This document shows, piece after piece, positions 47,091-57,368 of a stretch of 64,000 nt of DNA. The notes beneath the pieces were generated by a model. The model searched no databases and was not told the DNA's origin. It saw only the letters and a list, made by a program, of their open reading frames with translations. The translations under genes and the position numbers were made by a program. The stretch spans positions 1-64,000 of the forward strand of contig JAJDAT010000025.1 of the NCBI GenBank assembly GCA_029261715.1, given 5' to 3'. Numbering within the stretch: position 1 is the stretch's first letter; the number at the start of each line of letters is the position of its first letter. This stretch comes from Nitrospinia bacterium. GTDB lineage: Bacteria; Nitrospinota; Nitrospinia; Nitrospinales; JAJDAT01.

Positions 47091-48467
47091 TTAATGTTGT
47101 CGGAAAGTTTTTGGATCAAACGTTTGTAGTACTTCTACAGGATCGTCGACTCTTTTCCCGCCGTAGAATTTTTCTTCGCTGTCATACCATGTGTTAAAAC
47201 GATATCCTTCAAGATCGTTGTGATACAAACTTCGTTTTTCATCCTTGGAATCAAATTCAAAGTCAAGATTTGCGACTCCATTTGCCGTTATCGTTACAGT
47301 GCCTTTTCTTTCGGCAATATAAGGGTGCCAAGCCGAGACTTCATACGTTCCAGGTGGGATTCCATCAATTGTGAATTCTCCATTGGCGTCGCTAACCACA
47401 TAGTATGGGTTATCTACTAACCTGACGGTGGTTTGTAAAAATGGGTGTAGATTACATTTCACCATAAATTCTTTAGTTTCGGGACGAACAAAAATCGAGC
47501 GAACTTGGCTACTTTGTGGCGGCAGGGGCTTATTGGTTTTTTGTTTTACTTTCCTTCTTTTTCCTTTTTGTCTTATTTCATAAGTAGCGATTTCATGTTG
47601 AATCGGGTCCAGGTTTTCTAGAAGAAAGTCGACCCCGTTCCGGCTTGCGACGATGTAATCTTCTGCATGGCAGAGTTTTGCTTTAAAAGAATACATATCA
47701 GTTGAAAATGGTTTACCGCGATCAATGCCTTTGATGCTAATTACAGTGTCTTGTAAACCGCCAGTTTCAGAAACTCTAAAGTCCCACAAAAATCTGTGTC
47801 CCCTACCATCCGACATGCGTGAACAAAATTTTATGTTAGGAGCATGAATTAGGTGGAAAGCTCTAGGCGATGGAGGGGGACCTTTTATCGTTACTCTACC
47901 TTTTAGAGTTCCGCCATTATCTATGGTGATAACTTTATAGGGACTAGGAACTATATCGAAAAGCTTTTTTGCCAACTTTTCATTTCTTGGCATAAGCTTT
48001 TGAACTTGGGCTGAAGCCTCTTGATAACGGCCTTGTAATTTATAAATTACTCCTAAGTCGTAGTCGGCCATTACCATTCGCGAATCTAATTTAAGAGCCG
48101 CTTTAAATTCTTTTTCCGCTTCTTCAATTAAGTTTAACCTGGCGAATGAAAGGCCTCTATTGTATCGGAAAAATGAATGGTCATAGCCTAAGTACATTGC
48201 TTTTTCATAAGCTAGTAGAGCGTCTTTATGTAGCTGAAGTCGACTTAGGGCTACTCCTTTACTAGCGTGAGCAAAACCATTCTCTGGATCAGCCTCGACA
48301 GCCTTTTCAAATTCTTTTAAGGCTAATTCCCACTTTTTTTCTTGAACGAAAAGGTTGCCAGATTTGATGAAACTATCAGCCGGGCTGATTTTTTCTCCAA
48401 ATGCTGAAGAGGAAAATAATAGGAAAGTAATACAATAAATTTGGAAAAATATTTTAAAGTTGCGCAT
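47091..48467 (-). CDS. TPR and cupredoxin/carboxypeptidase-regulatory-like periplasmic protein
   Basis: A 458-residue exported protein (signal MRNFKIFFQIYCITFLLF, cut near AFGE). Residues 28-165 contain about four TPRs (WELALKEFEKAVEADPENG, KDALLAYEKAMYLGYDHS, AEKEFKAALKLDSRMV). Residues 185-370 resemble methylamine-utilisation/plastocyanin-like regions, with conserved Cys and His in IKFCSRMSDGRGHR, KAKLCHAEDY and VKCNLHPFLQTTV; residues 370-430 are a carboxypeptidase-regulatory-like beta-sandwich (GEFTIDGIPPGTYEVSAWHP). Probably a periplasmic copper or electron-transfer-associated protein. Function inferred from domains. Confidence 0.75.
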   Translation of the reverse strand: MRNFKIFFQIYCITFLLFSSSAFGEKISPADSFIKSGNLFVQEKKWELALKEFEKAVEADPENGFAHASKGVALSRLQLHKDALLAYEKAMYLGYDHSFFRYNRGLSFARLNLIEEAEKEFKAALKLDSRMVMADYDLGVIYKLQGRYQEASAQVQKLMPRNEKLAKKLFDIVPSPYKVITIDNGGTLKGRVTIKGPPPSPRAFHLIHAPNIKFCSRMSDGRGHRFLWDFRVSETGGLQDTVISIKGIDRGKPFSTDMYSFKAKLCHAEDYIVASRNGVDFLLENLDPIQHEIATYEIRQKGKRRKVKQKTNKPLPPQSSQVRSIFVRPETKEFMVKCNLHPFLQTTVRLVDNPYYVVSDANGEFTIDGIPPGTYEVSAWHPYIAERKGTVTITANGVANLDFEFDSKDEKRSLYHNDLEGYRFNTWYDSEEKFYGGKRVDDPVEVLQTFDPKTFRQH

Positions 48468-48773
48468 TTTTTTTTAAAGAAAATTGAAAGCCCAGTAGGG
48501 TATCAGCACAGTATTATGCTGTCAAGGAATGGGCAAAATAGTAAAATTCTTGGAGTTTTTTAAGTCCAAAATTCAGACGTACTCTTAGTAACACTACTTT
48601 GATCTATTAATGCTTATTTTATTCCATGGAAAAGCCTATTAATAGACCTCTTTGGAGTTTACAATTAGTATCGTTTCTATTAATGACTTTTCATCATTGT
48701 GTTCGATTATTGTTTGGATTAAAAGGTGTTTTTTTCGCTCTATTGCGAGGACGATTAAATATCTGACATGACG
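48468..48773. other. divergent intergenic region
   Basis: A roughly 300-bp gap between divergent genes, before the repeat at 48774. It includes TTGCGAGGACG and several T-rich stretches. No supported ORF or stable hairpin. Promoters for both flanking genes should be here. Confidence 0.35.
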
Positions 48774-48860
48774 CAATCAAAATACATCGATTTAAAGCTT
48801 TGTTTTTGTATGATGTGTCAAGACTGACGTTACCTATTTAAGTGCCGGGTTAGTAATCTG
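48774..48860. repeat. 87-bp dispersed repeat, copy 1
   Basis: A sequence of about 87 bases shared with 57278-57362 at about 75% identity. Common blocks are ATTTAAAGC, TTGTTT, TGTATGATGTGT, AGACTGA and GGGTTA-TAATC. It lies before the M50-like gene. No coding potential in a shared frame was found. Confidence 0.65.
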
Positions 48861-48892
48861 TTTCCTATAGATTTATTATCAGAGAAAGTTGA

Positions 48893-49546
48893 ATGGATAA
48901 AAATAAAAAAGATATTTTATATTTGGTTGTGATTTTAGTTGCCGTATTTTTTCTTTGGAATACGACCATTCTTTATCCTCTCCAAATTTTAGTTGTTTTC
49001 TTTCACGAGTCTTCACATGCGATTATGGCGCTCCTTACCGGTGGAGAAGTGGTGGAAATGCAAATAGACTATATGCAAGGAGGACATGTTTTATCCCGTG
49101 GCGGTTCTCGTTTTTTGACCTTAAGCGCAGGTTATTTAGGATCTTTAGGGTGGGGGGCTGTCATTTATTTTTTAGCGGTTAAAACGGATAGCGATAAATT
49201 TATTTCTTGCGCGTTGGGAACGATTATTATTTTAATTTCTTTACTCTTTATAAGAAATACTTTTGGGTTGGTATTTGGAGTGGCTGGCGCAGCGTTTTTA
49301 ATCTTTATGGGGCTAAAGCTTTCTTTAGAGTTCAACGATTTTGTTTTACGAGTTATTGGATTGACCAGCATGCTTTATGCGCCATTAGATATTTTTAGCG
49401 ATACCATTCAAAGATCCTATTTAAGGTCCGACGCGCGAATGCTTGCCGAAGAATTTGGAGGCGCTACCATGATCTGGGGAGGGATTTGGATTGTTGTGAG
49501 CGCTGTTTTAATTAATTATTGTTTGAGGCATAGCCACAAATCTTAG
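48893..49546 (+). CDS. M50-like membrane metalloprotease
   Basis: A 217-residue membrane protein of the peptidase M50B-like group. The zinc site VFFHESSHAIMALLTGGEV (His-Glu-x2-His, residues 36-54) lies in a membrane helix. About six hydrophobic segments follow, with GGHVLSRGGSRFLTLSAGYLGS and an acidic YAPLDIFSDTI late in the protein providing the probable third ligand Asp. Site-2-type proteases cut transmembrane regulators, but this small subgroup is uncharacterised. ATG is preceded by GAGAAAG. Stands alone on the strand ahead of pgi. Confidence 0.8.
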   Translation: MDKNKKDILYLVVILVAVFFLWNTTILYPLQILVVFFHESSHAIMALLTGGEVVEMQIDYMQGGHVLSRGGSRFLTLSAGYLGSLGWGAVIYFLAVKTDSDKFISCALGTIIILISLLFIRNTFGLVFGVAGAAFLIFMGLKLSLEFNDFVLRVIGLTSMLYAPLDIFSDTIQRSYLRSDARMLAEEFGGATMIWGGIWIVVSAVLINYCLRHSHKS

Positions 49547-49774
49547 GAGTTAGAAGGTTTGCTTTAGAATTGAGAGAGTGAAATGCGTAACTCTTTGATT
49601 TAAAGGGTTTTCTGTTTTCGATGTTGTTTTTTCCTACCATAATCTAATTTTTAGCTCAAAATTTCATCGTTTTCCGTATGGATTTGCATAGCGATTGACC
49701 TTCAAAAAAGCTAATATTAGGCTTGAAATTGTTTTAGTTATTTCCCTTATTTGATAGATCTCTCTTTCGCCCTC

Positions 49775-51088
49775 ATGTCTGATCTCAGCTTAGATTACCA
49801 AAATACATTAATTACTTTGTCCCAGCTGCAAATTACTGAACTCCAGCCTGAAGTCGATAAATTACACCAAGAGTTGGAAGCTAAAAAAGGGAAGGGGTGT
49901 GACTATTTGGGGTGGCTCCATTTACCCTCATTATATGATGAGAAACTCCTACAAGAAATTCTTGAAGTAGCGCAACAGATTCGAAACGAAGCTGAGGCAA
50001 TGGTATGTATTGGAATTGGAGGTTCTTATCTAGGCTCAAAAGCGGCGATTGATTTTTTATCGAGTTCGTTTACAAATGGAACGGGAAAAGGAACGCAAGT
50101 TTATTTTGCAGGTCATAATATAAGTTCGGATTATATTTCAAACTTAATTGACGAAATTGAAGGTAAAAGCTTTTATATAAATGTAATTTCAAAATCTGGG
50201 ACGACAACTGAGCCGGCTTTGGCATTTAGATTGTTAAAGGATGTTTTGGTTAAAAAATATGGTGAAGAGCAGGCGAATAAAAGGATCATTGTAACTACGG
50301 ATAAAGAAAAGGGCGCTTTAAAATCGATGGCCAATGAAAAGGGGTTTCGTGTTTTTGAAATTCCTGATGATGTTGGTGGTAGGTTTTCGGTTTTAACTCC
50401 AGTGGGTTTGTTGCCTATGGCGGTTGCTGATATAGACATCAGGCAATTACTTGAAGGTGCGGCAGAAATGGAATCCATTTTGTCAAAAAGTTCGCAACTG
50501 GAAAACAATGACGCTTATTTGTACGCTGTTATTCGAAATCTTTTATATAGAAAAGGAAAGACTATAGAGGTTTTAGCTTCATTTCACCCTTCCTTTAAAT
50601 TTGTTCTTGAGTGGTGGAAACAGTTGTCTGGCGAAAGCGAAGGGAAAGAATCGAAGGGTATATTCCCCGCTTCGGTTGAGTTTACGACGGATCTGCATTC
50701 TATGGGGCAGTGGGTTCAAGAAGGCAATAGAATCTTATTTGAGACATTTTTAATTTTAGAATCTTCTAAATGCCAAGTTACTATTCCGCTTTGGGAAAAT
50801 GATGGGGATGGTTTGAATTATTTGTCGGGAAAAACTCTCGATTATGTAAATGAAAAAGCTTTTCGAGGCACTGCCGCGGCTCATTTAGAAGGCGGAGTTC
50901 CTAATATGACCATTGCGATAAAGGAGCGAACTCCGAGGGCTTTAGGTCAGTTATTTTATTTTTTTGAAAGAGCGATCGCTATGTCCGGATATTTGTTGAG
51001 AGTTAATCCTTTCGATCAGCCGGGCGTTGAGATGTATAAAAAAAATATGTTTATGCTTTTAAATAAACCGGGATACGAGAGAGGATAG
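49775..51088 (+). CDS. pgi: glucose-6-phosphate isomerase
   Basis: About 437 residues from ATG 49775 (an upstream TTG would add eight). It interconverts glucose 6-phosphate and fructose 6-phosphate. Signature segments are CIGIGGSYLGSKAAIDFL, NVISKSGTTTEPALAFR, FSVLTPVGLLPMAVA and the C-terminal GALGQLFYFFERA-type motif PRALGQLFYFFERA with MSGYLLRVNPFDQPGVEMYK. Length matches the shorter bacterial and archaeal-type PGI form (about 440). The transaldolase gene follows 4 bases after the stop, so they form an operon in sugar-phosphate metabolism. Confidence 0.95.
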   Translation: MSDLSLDYQNTLITLSQLQITELQPEVDKLHQELEAKKGKGCDYLGWLHLPSLYDEKLLQEILEVAQQIRNEAEAMVCIGIGGSYLGSKAAIDFLSSSFTNGTGKGTQVYFAGHNISSDYISNLIDEIEGKSFYINVISKSGTTTEPALAFRLLKDVLVKKYGEEQANKRIIVTTDKEKGALKSMANEKGFRVFEIPDDVGGRFSVLTPVGLLPMAVADIDIRQLLEGAAEMESILSKSSQLENNDAYLYAVIRNLLYRKGKTIEVLASFHPSFKFVLEWWKQLSGESEGKESKGIFPASVEFTTDLHSMGQWVQEGNRILFETFLILESSKCQVTIPLWENDGDGLNYLSGKTLDYVNEKAFRGTAAAHLEGGVPNMTIAIKERTPRALGQLFYFFERAIAMSGYLLRVNPFDQPGVEMYKKNMFMLLNKPGYERG

Positions 51089-51092
51089 ACTC

Positions 51093-52334
51093 ATGGGGAT
51101 TGTTAGCGCAAAACTAGAGGAAGCCGTTCAAGAGTTAGCTTCGGAAGCTATTGGAGAGGCTGAATTGCCTTCTTATGAATCCGAATCTTTGCTCAAACAG
51201 TTGAATGCGCTAGATACGGAAACTTGGATAGATACTGGCGATTTGGAGCTTGCGCGATCGGTTTGGAAGCAAGAGCTTTCTTCGTTAACGACTAATAACA
51301 CGTTAGCGAATCAAGTTGTTCAAACTGGAGTATTAGATGAAACCATTAAATCTACGGTGAGTCGATTGAAAGAAGTCGCTCCTGATTTGGAAGAAGCCGA
51401 TAGAATTTTAGAAATTGGTTTTGTTATTAATTGTAAAATTGCTCTTCGTCTCGTTAAAGGATTTCGTAAAAAAGTTAGCGTTGAGTTACACCCTGCGATG
51501 TCTAGAGATATAGATAAAACAGTTGAGTTTGCTAGGAGATACCAAAAAGTTTGCCCCGAATATTTTATAATTAAGATTCCCTTAACTCCTGAAGGATATT
51601 TGTCGGTTCGTAAATTGCGAAAAGGTGGAATGCCAATTAACTTTACGTTAGGGTTTTCCGCTAGGCAGAATTATTTAGCCGCAAGACTTTCGAATCCTGA
51701 TTTTGTGAATGTGTTTTTAGGAAGATTAAACCAGGTGATTGTGGATAATTCATTTGGAACAGGGAAAGGTGTTGGAGAAAAAGTTACTTTGGCGACCCAG
51801 GCCGCAATTTCCGATTTAAAGAAACAGCGCTCCGAAGTAGTTACAAGATTGATTGCCGCTAGTATTCGAAATGGCGACCAGGTTGCAGCTTTGGCAGGAG
51901 TTGACGTTCATACGATTCCTCCTAAAGCGCTTACTGATTTTTTAAATTCAGAACGAAAGCCTGAAGATCTTGCAAAAGGGAATCATGAAGATTGGATTCC
52001 AGAAGCAGATTCGTCGATTATGGATCGATTAAAAGAATTATGGGAAGTTTCGGAAACTTTTAAAAAGTTTGCGGATGATCTGGTTTCGTTAGATTCCGTT
52101 GATTCGATGAATGGAGAAGATTTAGTTAACTTTTGCGAAAAATCTGGAATAGATTTGTTTGGAAGGTTTTCGGAAGAAAACATGAAATCTATTTATGAAA
52201 CTGGAAAAATCCCAAAAATAAAAGATTGGCCGAACTCTATCGCTTTGGATGATTTAATGACACAATCGGCATTACAATCTTTCGCGAAAGATCAAAACGC
52301 TTTGGACGATCGCATTCGGTCTTTTTTAGGCTAA
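51093..52334 (+). CDS. transaldolase family protein
   Basis: A 413-residue TIM-barrel protein of the transaldolase family. IDTGDLELARSVW, TNNTLANQVV, SVELHPAMSRD, EYFIIKIPLTPEGYLSVRKLRKGG (Schiff-base Lys in IIKIP; quoted in two parts: EYFIIKIPLT and PEGYLSVRK) and INFTLGFSARQNYLAA can be recognised. It should move a dihydroxyacetone unit between sugar phosphates in the non-oxidative pentose phosphate pathway. It is longer than classical transaldolase and has an extra C-terminal 100-residue region. The GAGG before the ATG and 4-base gap to pgi show co-expression. Confidence 0.85.
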   Translation: MGIVSAKLEEAVQELASEAIGEAELPSYESESLLKQLNALDTETWIDTGDLELARSVWKQELSSLTTNNTLANQVVQTGVLDETIKSTVSRLKEVAPDLEEADRILEIGFVINCKIALRLVKGFRKKVSVELHPAMSRDIDKTVEFARRYQKVCPEYFIIKIPLTPEGYLSVRKLRKGGMPINFTLGFSARQNYLAARLSNPDFVNVFLGRLNQVIVDNSFGTGKGVGEKVTLATQAAISDLKKQRSEVVTRLIAASIRNGDQVAALAGVDVHTIPPKALTDFLNSERKPEDLAKGNHEDWIPEADSSIMDRLKELWEVSETFKKFADDLVSLDSVDSMNGEDLVNFCEKSGIDLFGRFSEENMKSIYETGKIPKIKDWPNSIALDDLMTQSALQSFAKDQNALDDRIRSFLG

Positions 52335-52479
52335 ACCAAGAGTCGCTTTTTGAAAAATATAGTTTTTGATTTTTCACAAAGCAATTTATATAAACCCGTT
52401 TTTAAGAAATGAAATAAATCCTTCCGGATTCTGACTCTCTTAAAAAGAAAAACCATAACATTAATTTTCGAGAACAATT

Positions 52480-53688
52480 ATGACAATGAAGGTAGATAAA
52501 GTTGTATTAGCTTATTCTGGAGGGTTAGACACTTCCGTTATTATTACTTGGCTTATAGAACATTATGGTTGTGAAGTGATTGCTTATTCAGCTGATATCG
52601 GTCAGGGTGAAGAGTTAGATCCTGTAAGAGAGAAAGCTTTAAAGACCGGAGCGAGTAAGGTTTATATTCAAGATTTAAAAGAAGAGTTTATAAAAGATTA
52701 TGTGTTTCCTATGCTTCGCGGTAATGCTTTTTATGAAGCAAATTATTTGTTGGGAACCTCTATTGCCAGACCGCTTATAGCTAAAGAGCAAATAAGAATT
52801 GCCGAAATGGAAGGGGCTGATGGCGTTTCGCATGGTTGCACGGGAAAGGGTAACGACCAAGTTAGATTTGAACTCGCATATTTAACTTTAAACCCTAAGA
52901 TAAAAATTTTATCCCCTTGGCGAGAGTGGGAATTGACTTCTCGTCCTGCGTTAATTGATTACGCGACTAAACATGGTATTCCCGTTCCTGTTAGCAAAGA
53001 CAAGCCATACAGCATGGATAGAAATATGTTCCATATTAGCTATGAAGGCGGAGTATTAGAAGATCCCTGGGTACAACCTCCGGAAGACATGTTTTTGTTA
53101 AGCTCTTCTCCTGAAAATGCTCCAGATAGCTCTGAAGACATTCAAATAGATTACGAAGAAGGAAACCCAGTAGCCGTTGATGGAAAACGCATGGGACCGG
53201 TTGATTTATTAGTTCATCTAAATAAATTAGCAGGCAAACATGGGGTGGGGCGTATTGATATTGTTGAAAGCCGATTTGTGGGAATGAAGTCCAGAGGGGT
53301 TTATGAAACTCCCGGTGGAACTATATTGCATGCGGCGCATCGAGCTTTGGAAACTATAACTTTAGATAGAGAAATTATGTTTCAACGTGATTCCATGATT
53401 CCCGCTTACGCAAGAATGATTTATAACGGTTTTTGGTTTAGCCCGGAGCGGGTATTGCATCAAAAGTTAATAGACGAAGCGCAAAAAACTGTAACGGGAA
53501 CGGTTCGGTTAAAACTGTATAAAGGAAACTGTACTGTTTTGGGTAGAAAGGCCGATAATAGTTTATATGACGAAGAAATTGCGTCTTTTGATATGGACGA
53601 CAGCTACGACCAAAATGATGCTGAAGGGTTTATTAAATTAAACGCTTTAAGGTTGAGGCTTTATACTCAGGCGTTTAAAAATAAATGA
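52480..53688 (+). CDS. argG: argininosuccinate synthase
   Basis: A 402-residue enzyme that joins citrulline and aspartate with ATP in arginine synthesis. The N-type ATP pyrophosphatase loop [13 protein letters not shown] is at residues 9-21. [23 protein letters not shown] and [12 protein letters not shown] are the substrate-binding signatures. Length and motif order are normal, so it should be fully functional. Unlinked to other arg genes here except argS at a distance; flanked by the transaldolase and an NtrC-type regulator. Confidence 0.97.
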   Translation: MTMKVDKVVLAYSGGLDTSVIITWLIEHYGCEVIAYSADIGQGEELDPVREKALKTGASKVYIQDLKEEFIKDYVFPMLRGNAFYEANYLLGTSIARPLIAKEQIRIAEMEGADGVSHGCTGKGNDQVRFELAYLTLNPKIKILSPWREWELTSRPALIDYATKHGIPVPVSKDKPYSMDRNMFHISYEGGVLEDPWVQPPEDMFLLSSSPENAPDSSEDIQIDYEEGNPVAVDGKRMGPVDLLVHLNKLAGKHGVGRIDIVESRFVGMKSRGVYETPGGTILHAAHRALETITLDREIMFQRDSMIPAYARMIYNGFWFSPERVLHQKLIDEAQKTVTGTVRLKLYKGNCTVLGRKADNSLYDEEIASFDMDDSYDQNDAEGFIKLNALRLRLYTQAFKNK

Positions 53689-53737
53689 TAAGATGTTTAT
53701 TTCTGATTCGACAAAGATTTAGGAGTATTAAATTTTT

Positions 53738-55138
53738 ATGAGCTCTATATTGGTTGTCGATAACGAAGAAAGCATATGCGATTTTCTCTCTATTTTGCTT
53801 GAAAAAGAAGGGTATGAAGTCGTAACGGCAAATAATGGGCAAGTTGCTACGAAATATATTAGAGAAAACGATTTCGATTTGGTGCTTACCGATATTAGGA
53901 TGCCAAATTCAAGCGGAATTAAAGTGTTAGAGACCGTTAAAGAGACCTCTCTTGGAACTCCTGTTATCATGATGACCGCATTCGCTTCGGCGGAAACTGC
54001 CGTAGAAGCGATGAAAAAAGGCGCCTACGACTATATCTCTAAGCCGTTCCAGATTGAAGATTTGAAGTTAGTTATTAAGAACGCGATAGAGAAGAAAAAT
54101 TTACATGACGAAAATGTTTATTTAAAATCCGCTTTAAATAGTAAATATCAGTTTTCCAATATTATTGGGAAAAGCCCGGCCATGGATAAGGTTTACCGGT
54201 TAATTGAAAAAGTTTCCAGAAGCTCGGCGACGGTTATGGTTAATGGGGAAAGCGGAACGGGTAAAGAATTGGTAGCAAAAGCCATCCATTTTAACGGCCC
54301 TAGGTCTAAAAACCCCTTTATTGCCGTTAATTGTGGAGCTATGCCTGAGAATTTATTGGAGAGCGAACTGTTTGGTTATGAAAGAGGGGCATTTACTGGC
54401 GCCGATTCAACCAAAGTTGGTTTGCTAGAGGTTGCGGATAAAGGTTCGTTTTTTCTTGATGAGATAGGGGATACTCCGCCATCGATACAAGTAAAGTTGT
54501 TAAGAGTTTTACAGGAAAAAGAATTTACCCGCGTGGGAGGATCGCGACCTATTAAAATTGACGTTCGTTTTATTACTGCGACGAATATAGATTTATCAAA
54601 GGCTGTTGAAGATCATAAATTCAGACAAGATTTGTATTACCGGTTAAACGTTATTCCCATTCATATACCTCCATTGCGGGATCGAAAAGAGGATATACCC
54701 GCTCTAGCGGAGCATTTTATCGAGAAGTTTAATAAAGAAAATGAAGGGTTTAATAAAATAAACGGAATAGACCCTGCGGTTATGAAAGTTTTCGACGATT
54801 ATTTTTGGCCTGGAAATGTTCGGGAATTAGAAAATGTTTTAGAGAGGGCCTGTGTTTTTGAAAAAGATGAAACTTTGCAAGTGGAAAACTTACCGGAAGA
54901 ATTAATACGTAACGATTACACCGAAGTAAAAAATATATCGCTAGTCAATAAAGAAGGAACTGTTGACCTCGAAAAAACTTTAGATCAAATTGAAAAAAAT
55001 ATGATTCTAGACGCCTTAAAGAAAACAGGCGGAATCATGACTAAAGCCGCAAAACTTTTAAACTTAAGCTTTCGTTCTATGCGTTATCGAATGCAAAAGT
55101 ATAAAATTACGGTTAAAACGGATATCGAAGAAGAGTAG
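53738..55138 (+). CDS. NtrC-type sigma-54 response regulator
   Basis: A 466-residue enhancer-binding protein. Residues 1-118 are a receiver domain with acidic pocket DNEES, phosphorylatable Asp in VLTDIRMPNSSG and Lys in YISKPFQ. Residues 140-370 are the AAA+ domain: Walker A GESGTGKELVAKAI, the sigma-54-contacting GAFTGADST loop and Walker B GSFFLDEIGD. The C-terminus (about 410-460) is a Fis-type helix-turn-helix with GGIMTKAAKLLNLSFRSMRY. It activates sigma-54 promoters once phosphorylated. No sensor kinase gene is adjacent. AGGAG lies 12 bases before the ATG. Confidence 0.95.
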   Translation: MSSILVVDNEESICDFLSILLEKEGYEVVTANNGQVATKYIRENDFDLVLTDIRMPNSSGIKVLETVKETSLGTPVIMMTAFASAETAVEAMKKGAYDYISKPFQIEDLKLVIKNAIEKKNLHDENVYLKSALNSKYQFSNIIGKSPAMDKVYRLIEKVSRSSATVMVNGESGTGKELVAKAIHFNGPRSKNPFIAVNCGAMPENLLESELFGYERGAFTGADSTKVGLLEVADKGSFFLDEIGDTPPSIQVKLLRVLQEKEFTRVGGSRPIKIDVRFITATNIDLSKAVEDHKFRQDLYYRLNVIPIHIPPLRDRKEDIPALAEHFIEKFNKENEGFNKINGIDPAVMKVFDDYFWPGNVRELENVLERACVFEKDETLQVENLPEELIRNDYTEVKNISLVNKEGTVDLEKTLDQIEKNMILDALKKTGGIMTKAAKLLNLSFRSMRYRMQKYKITVKTDIEEE

Positions 55139-55150
55139 GGTATCGTTAAT

Positions 55151-57247
55151 TTGCTTCCATTTGTTTCCAAATATCGCTTACATATGCTTTTAAATTCCGT
55201 TTCAAAAATCGGTACTACTTTAGGTTGCATTTTAATTGTAACTATTTTTTTGCTGGAAAACTCGTTTGGACAAAATATTGAAACGCCAGTTTCTGATGGG
55301 CAATCAATTCCCGCTCAATTTGTTGATAGTCCCGCCCCTCCTGTTGAAATAATCTCTATAGAAAAAGCCAGCTTCAGCCGAGCAGAATATTTGTACCGCG
55401 CTGGCAGGTTTGCGGAGGCTAAGATTGTTTATGAAAAGTTTATCGAAGAAAACCCAAAAGATAAAAATATTGATCGCGCTGTTTTTAGATTAGGGCAAAT
55501 TGATTTTAACGATAAGTTTTACGTGACATCGTTAAAATATTTTAATTACTTATTAGAAAACTTCCCAGGGACTCCAGTTCTTCATAAAGCTCTTGTACTG
55601 ATGGGAGCTTGTAATTTCTATTTGGATAAACTGGAAGACGCGGAAAGAGTTTTTGAAAGCGAATTAAAGTTAAATCCCGACGATAAAGAGAGAGTAAAGA
55701 TATTATTTTTTCTTGGAAAGATTCACGAGAAAAAGTTTGATTATGACCGTGCAATTAAGCGATTGAGTCAAGTTTATAAAAATGGTTTGGATAGTGAATT
55801 AAAAGAACAAACATTACAAACGACAAAAAAGATAATTGATGAGAGGCTTTCTAAAGAAAAGCTTTTTTCTTTAGTGCAGAAGTATCGTGAAAGTTTTCCA
55901 GCAGATTTAGCGCTTTGGAAATTGATAACCATTTTTAGGTTAGAAAAGGATATTGAAAGTTATATAGGGGCATTGACCCAATTCGTAGAAACTTTTCCAA
56001 AGCACAACCTTCAGCCAGAAGCTATGAGGATGTTGGCGTTAGCAAGAAACAACAACAATATGAAGGCGGTAAGAATCGGCGCTATTTTGCCTCTTACTGG
56101 AAAGCGGGCAATTACTGGACAACAAGTTTTACAGGGCATCCAACTTGCTTTTAATAACTTATCCTCAGAGGAAAAAGCAAGAATTGAACTTATCGTAAAA
56201 GATTCTGGGTCAGGGGCGATAGACCGTGGTTTGGAAGAGCTCGCGGCAGACCCGAACGTTCTTGGGGTGTTAGGTCCAGTATTGAGCGGTAACGTAAAAA
56301 AAGCAGTTCCTCTTTTAGAGAAATATGATTTACCTGCTTTAACTCCAACAGCTTCTTCCTCGGGCTTAACCGACCTAAGCCCTTATATTTTTAGAAATGC
56401 TATGACCCGCCCCATTCAAAGTAGGTTTTTGGCGGAATATGCTGTTAATACTCTAGGGCTTCGTCGGTTTGTAGTTTTTTATCCAGATGCCAACTTTGGT
56501 CAAGAGTTTAAAGATGCATTTTTGGAAGAAGTCGAAGCTCTGGGCGCGGAAGTAGTCGCGGCGGTTTCTTATAAACGTAGTCAAAATGATTTTAAGCCGC
56601 AAATATTAGAAATTGGAGGTATATCCGATAGTCAGCTAAAAAAACTAACTCTTAAAAAATTAGCTGAATCTGAAAATAAAGCCAAAAGTAAAGGAAGTGT
56701 TCCATTTTCCAAACCTATTATTGAACAAGGTTTGTTTAATGAAGATAAAATTGAGGGTTTAAAAGTATCCCTTGAGCTAAGTTATGACGCAATATTCATT
56801 CCTGGATTTTACGATAAAGTGAGTTTAATTATTCCTCAAATGGTTTTTTATAATATCGATCAAGTAACATTTTTGGGGACTAACGGCTGGAACCATGCCG
56901 ATTTAATTAAAGTTGCAGGTAGGTATATAAAAGGAAAAGGAATTTTTAGCGACGGTTTTTTTAAAGAATCTAAAAAAGAAGAAGTTCAGCAGTTTGTTTC
57001 TAGGTTTAAGACTACGTTTGGCGACGAACCCAATATTCTCTCGGCTCAGGCTTACGATAGCGCCCAGATTTTTTTAAGCATTGCGCAGACAAATGTGAAA
57101 AATCGTTTAGAGTTTTTTAAAAGGTTGAAGACTATTGAGGAATTTTTGGGGGCTTCAGGTACTACGACTCTGACTGAAAATGGAGATGCGGAGAAAAAGC
57201 TATTTGCTCTTAAAATTAAAGGGAAGAAGATTGTTGAAAAAGAATAA
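55151..57247 (+). CDS. TPR plus type I periplasmic-binding protein (LpoA-like)
   Basis: A 698-residue exported protein (TTG start after AGGG; ATG 55184 possible). The signal-like segment IGTTLGCILIVTIFLL is followed by about five TPRs (residues 70-290, with EYLYRAGRFAEAKIVYEKF and LEDAERVFESELKLNPDD). Residues 300-690 form a type I periplasmic-binding fold (RIGAILPLTGKRAITGQQVL, GVLGPVLSGNVKKAVPLLEK, RRFVVFYPDANFGQEF, FLGTNGW). This order matches LpoA-type activators of class A penicillin-binding proteins, and the gene faces a PBP1A gene. ABC-type ligand binding is the alternative. Confidence 0.82.
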   Translation: MLPFVSKYRLHMLLNSVSKIGTTLGCILIVTIFLLENSFGQNIETPVSDGQSIPAQFVDSPAPPVEIISIEKASFSRAEYLYRAGRFAEAKIVYEKFIEENPKDKNIDRAVFRLGQIDFNDKFYVTSLKYFNYLLENFPGTPVLHKALVLMGACNFYLDKLEDAERVFESELKLNPDDKERVKILFFLGKIHEKKFDYDRAIKRLSQVYKNGLDSELKEQTLQTTKKIIDERLSKEKLFSLVQKYRESFPADLALWKLITIFRLEKDIESYIGALTQFVETFPKHNLQPEAMRMLALARNNNNMKAVRIGAILPLTGKRAITGQQVLQGIQLAFNNLSSEEKARIELIVKDSGSGAIDRGLEELAADPNVLGVLGPVLSGNVKKAVPLLEKYDLPALTPTASSSGLTDLSPYIFRNAMTRPIQSRFLAEYAVNTLGLRRFVVFYPDANFGQEFKDAFLEEVEALGAEVVAAVSYKRSQNDFKPQILEIGGISDSQLKKLTLKKLAESENKAKSKGSVPFSKPIIEQGLFNEDKIEGLKVSLELSYDAIFIPGFYDKVSLIIPQMVFYNIDQVTFLGTNGWNHADLIKVAGRYIKGKGIFSDGFFKESKKEEVQQFVSRFKTTFGDEPNILSAQAYDSAQIFLSIAQTNVKNRLEFFKRLKTIEEFLGASGTTTLTENGDAEKKLFALKIKGKKIVEKE

Positions 57248-57277
57248 GAAGAAGGTAACTGAATAATTGATATTAAG

Positions 57278-57362
57278 CGATCAAAACATATCTATTTAAA
57301 GCCTTGTTTCTGTATGATGTGTTTAGACTGATGTCATCTATTGAGTCTTGGGTTAATAATCA
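57278..57362. repeat. 87-bp dispersed repeat, copy 2
   Basis: The second copy of the repeat at 48774-48860, same orientation, in the gap between convergent LpoA-like and PBP1A genes. Shared blocks include TATTTAAAGCC, TGTATGATGTGT, AGACTGATGT and GGGTTAATAATC. It ends a few bases before the PBP1A stop codon. Confidence 0.65.
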
Positions 57363-57368
57363 GTAGAA

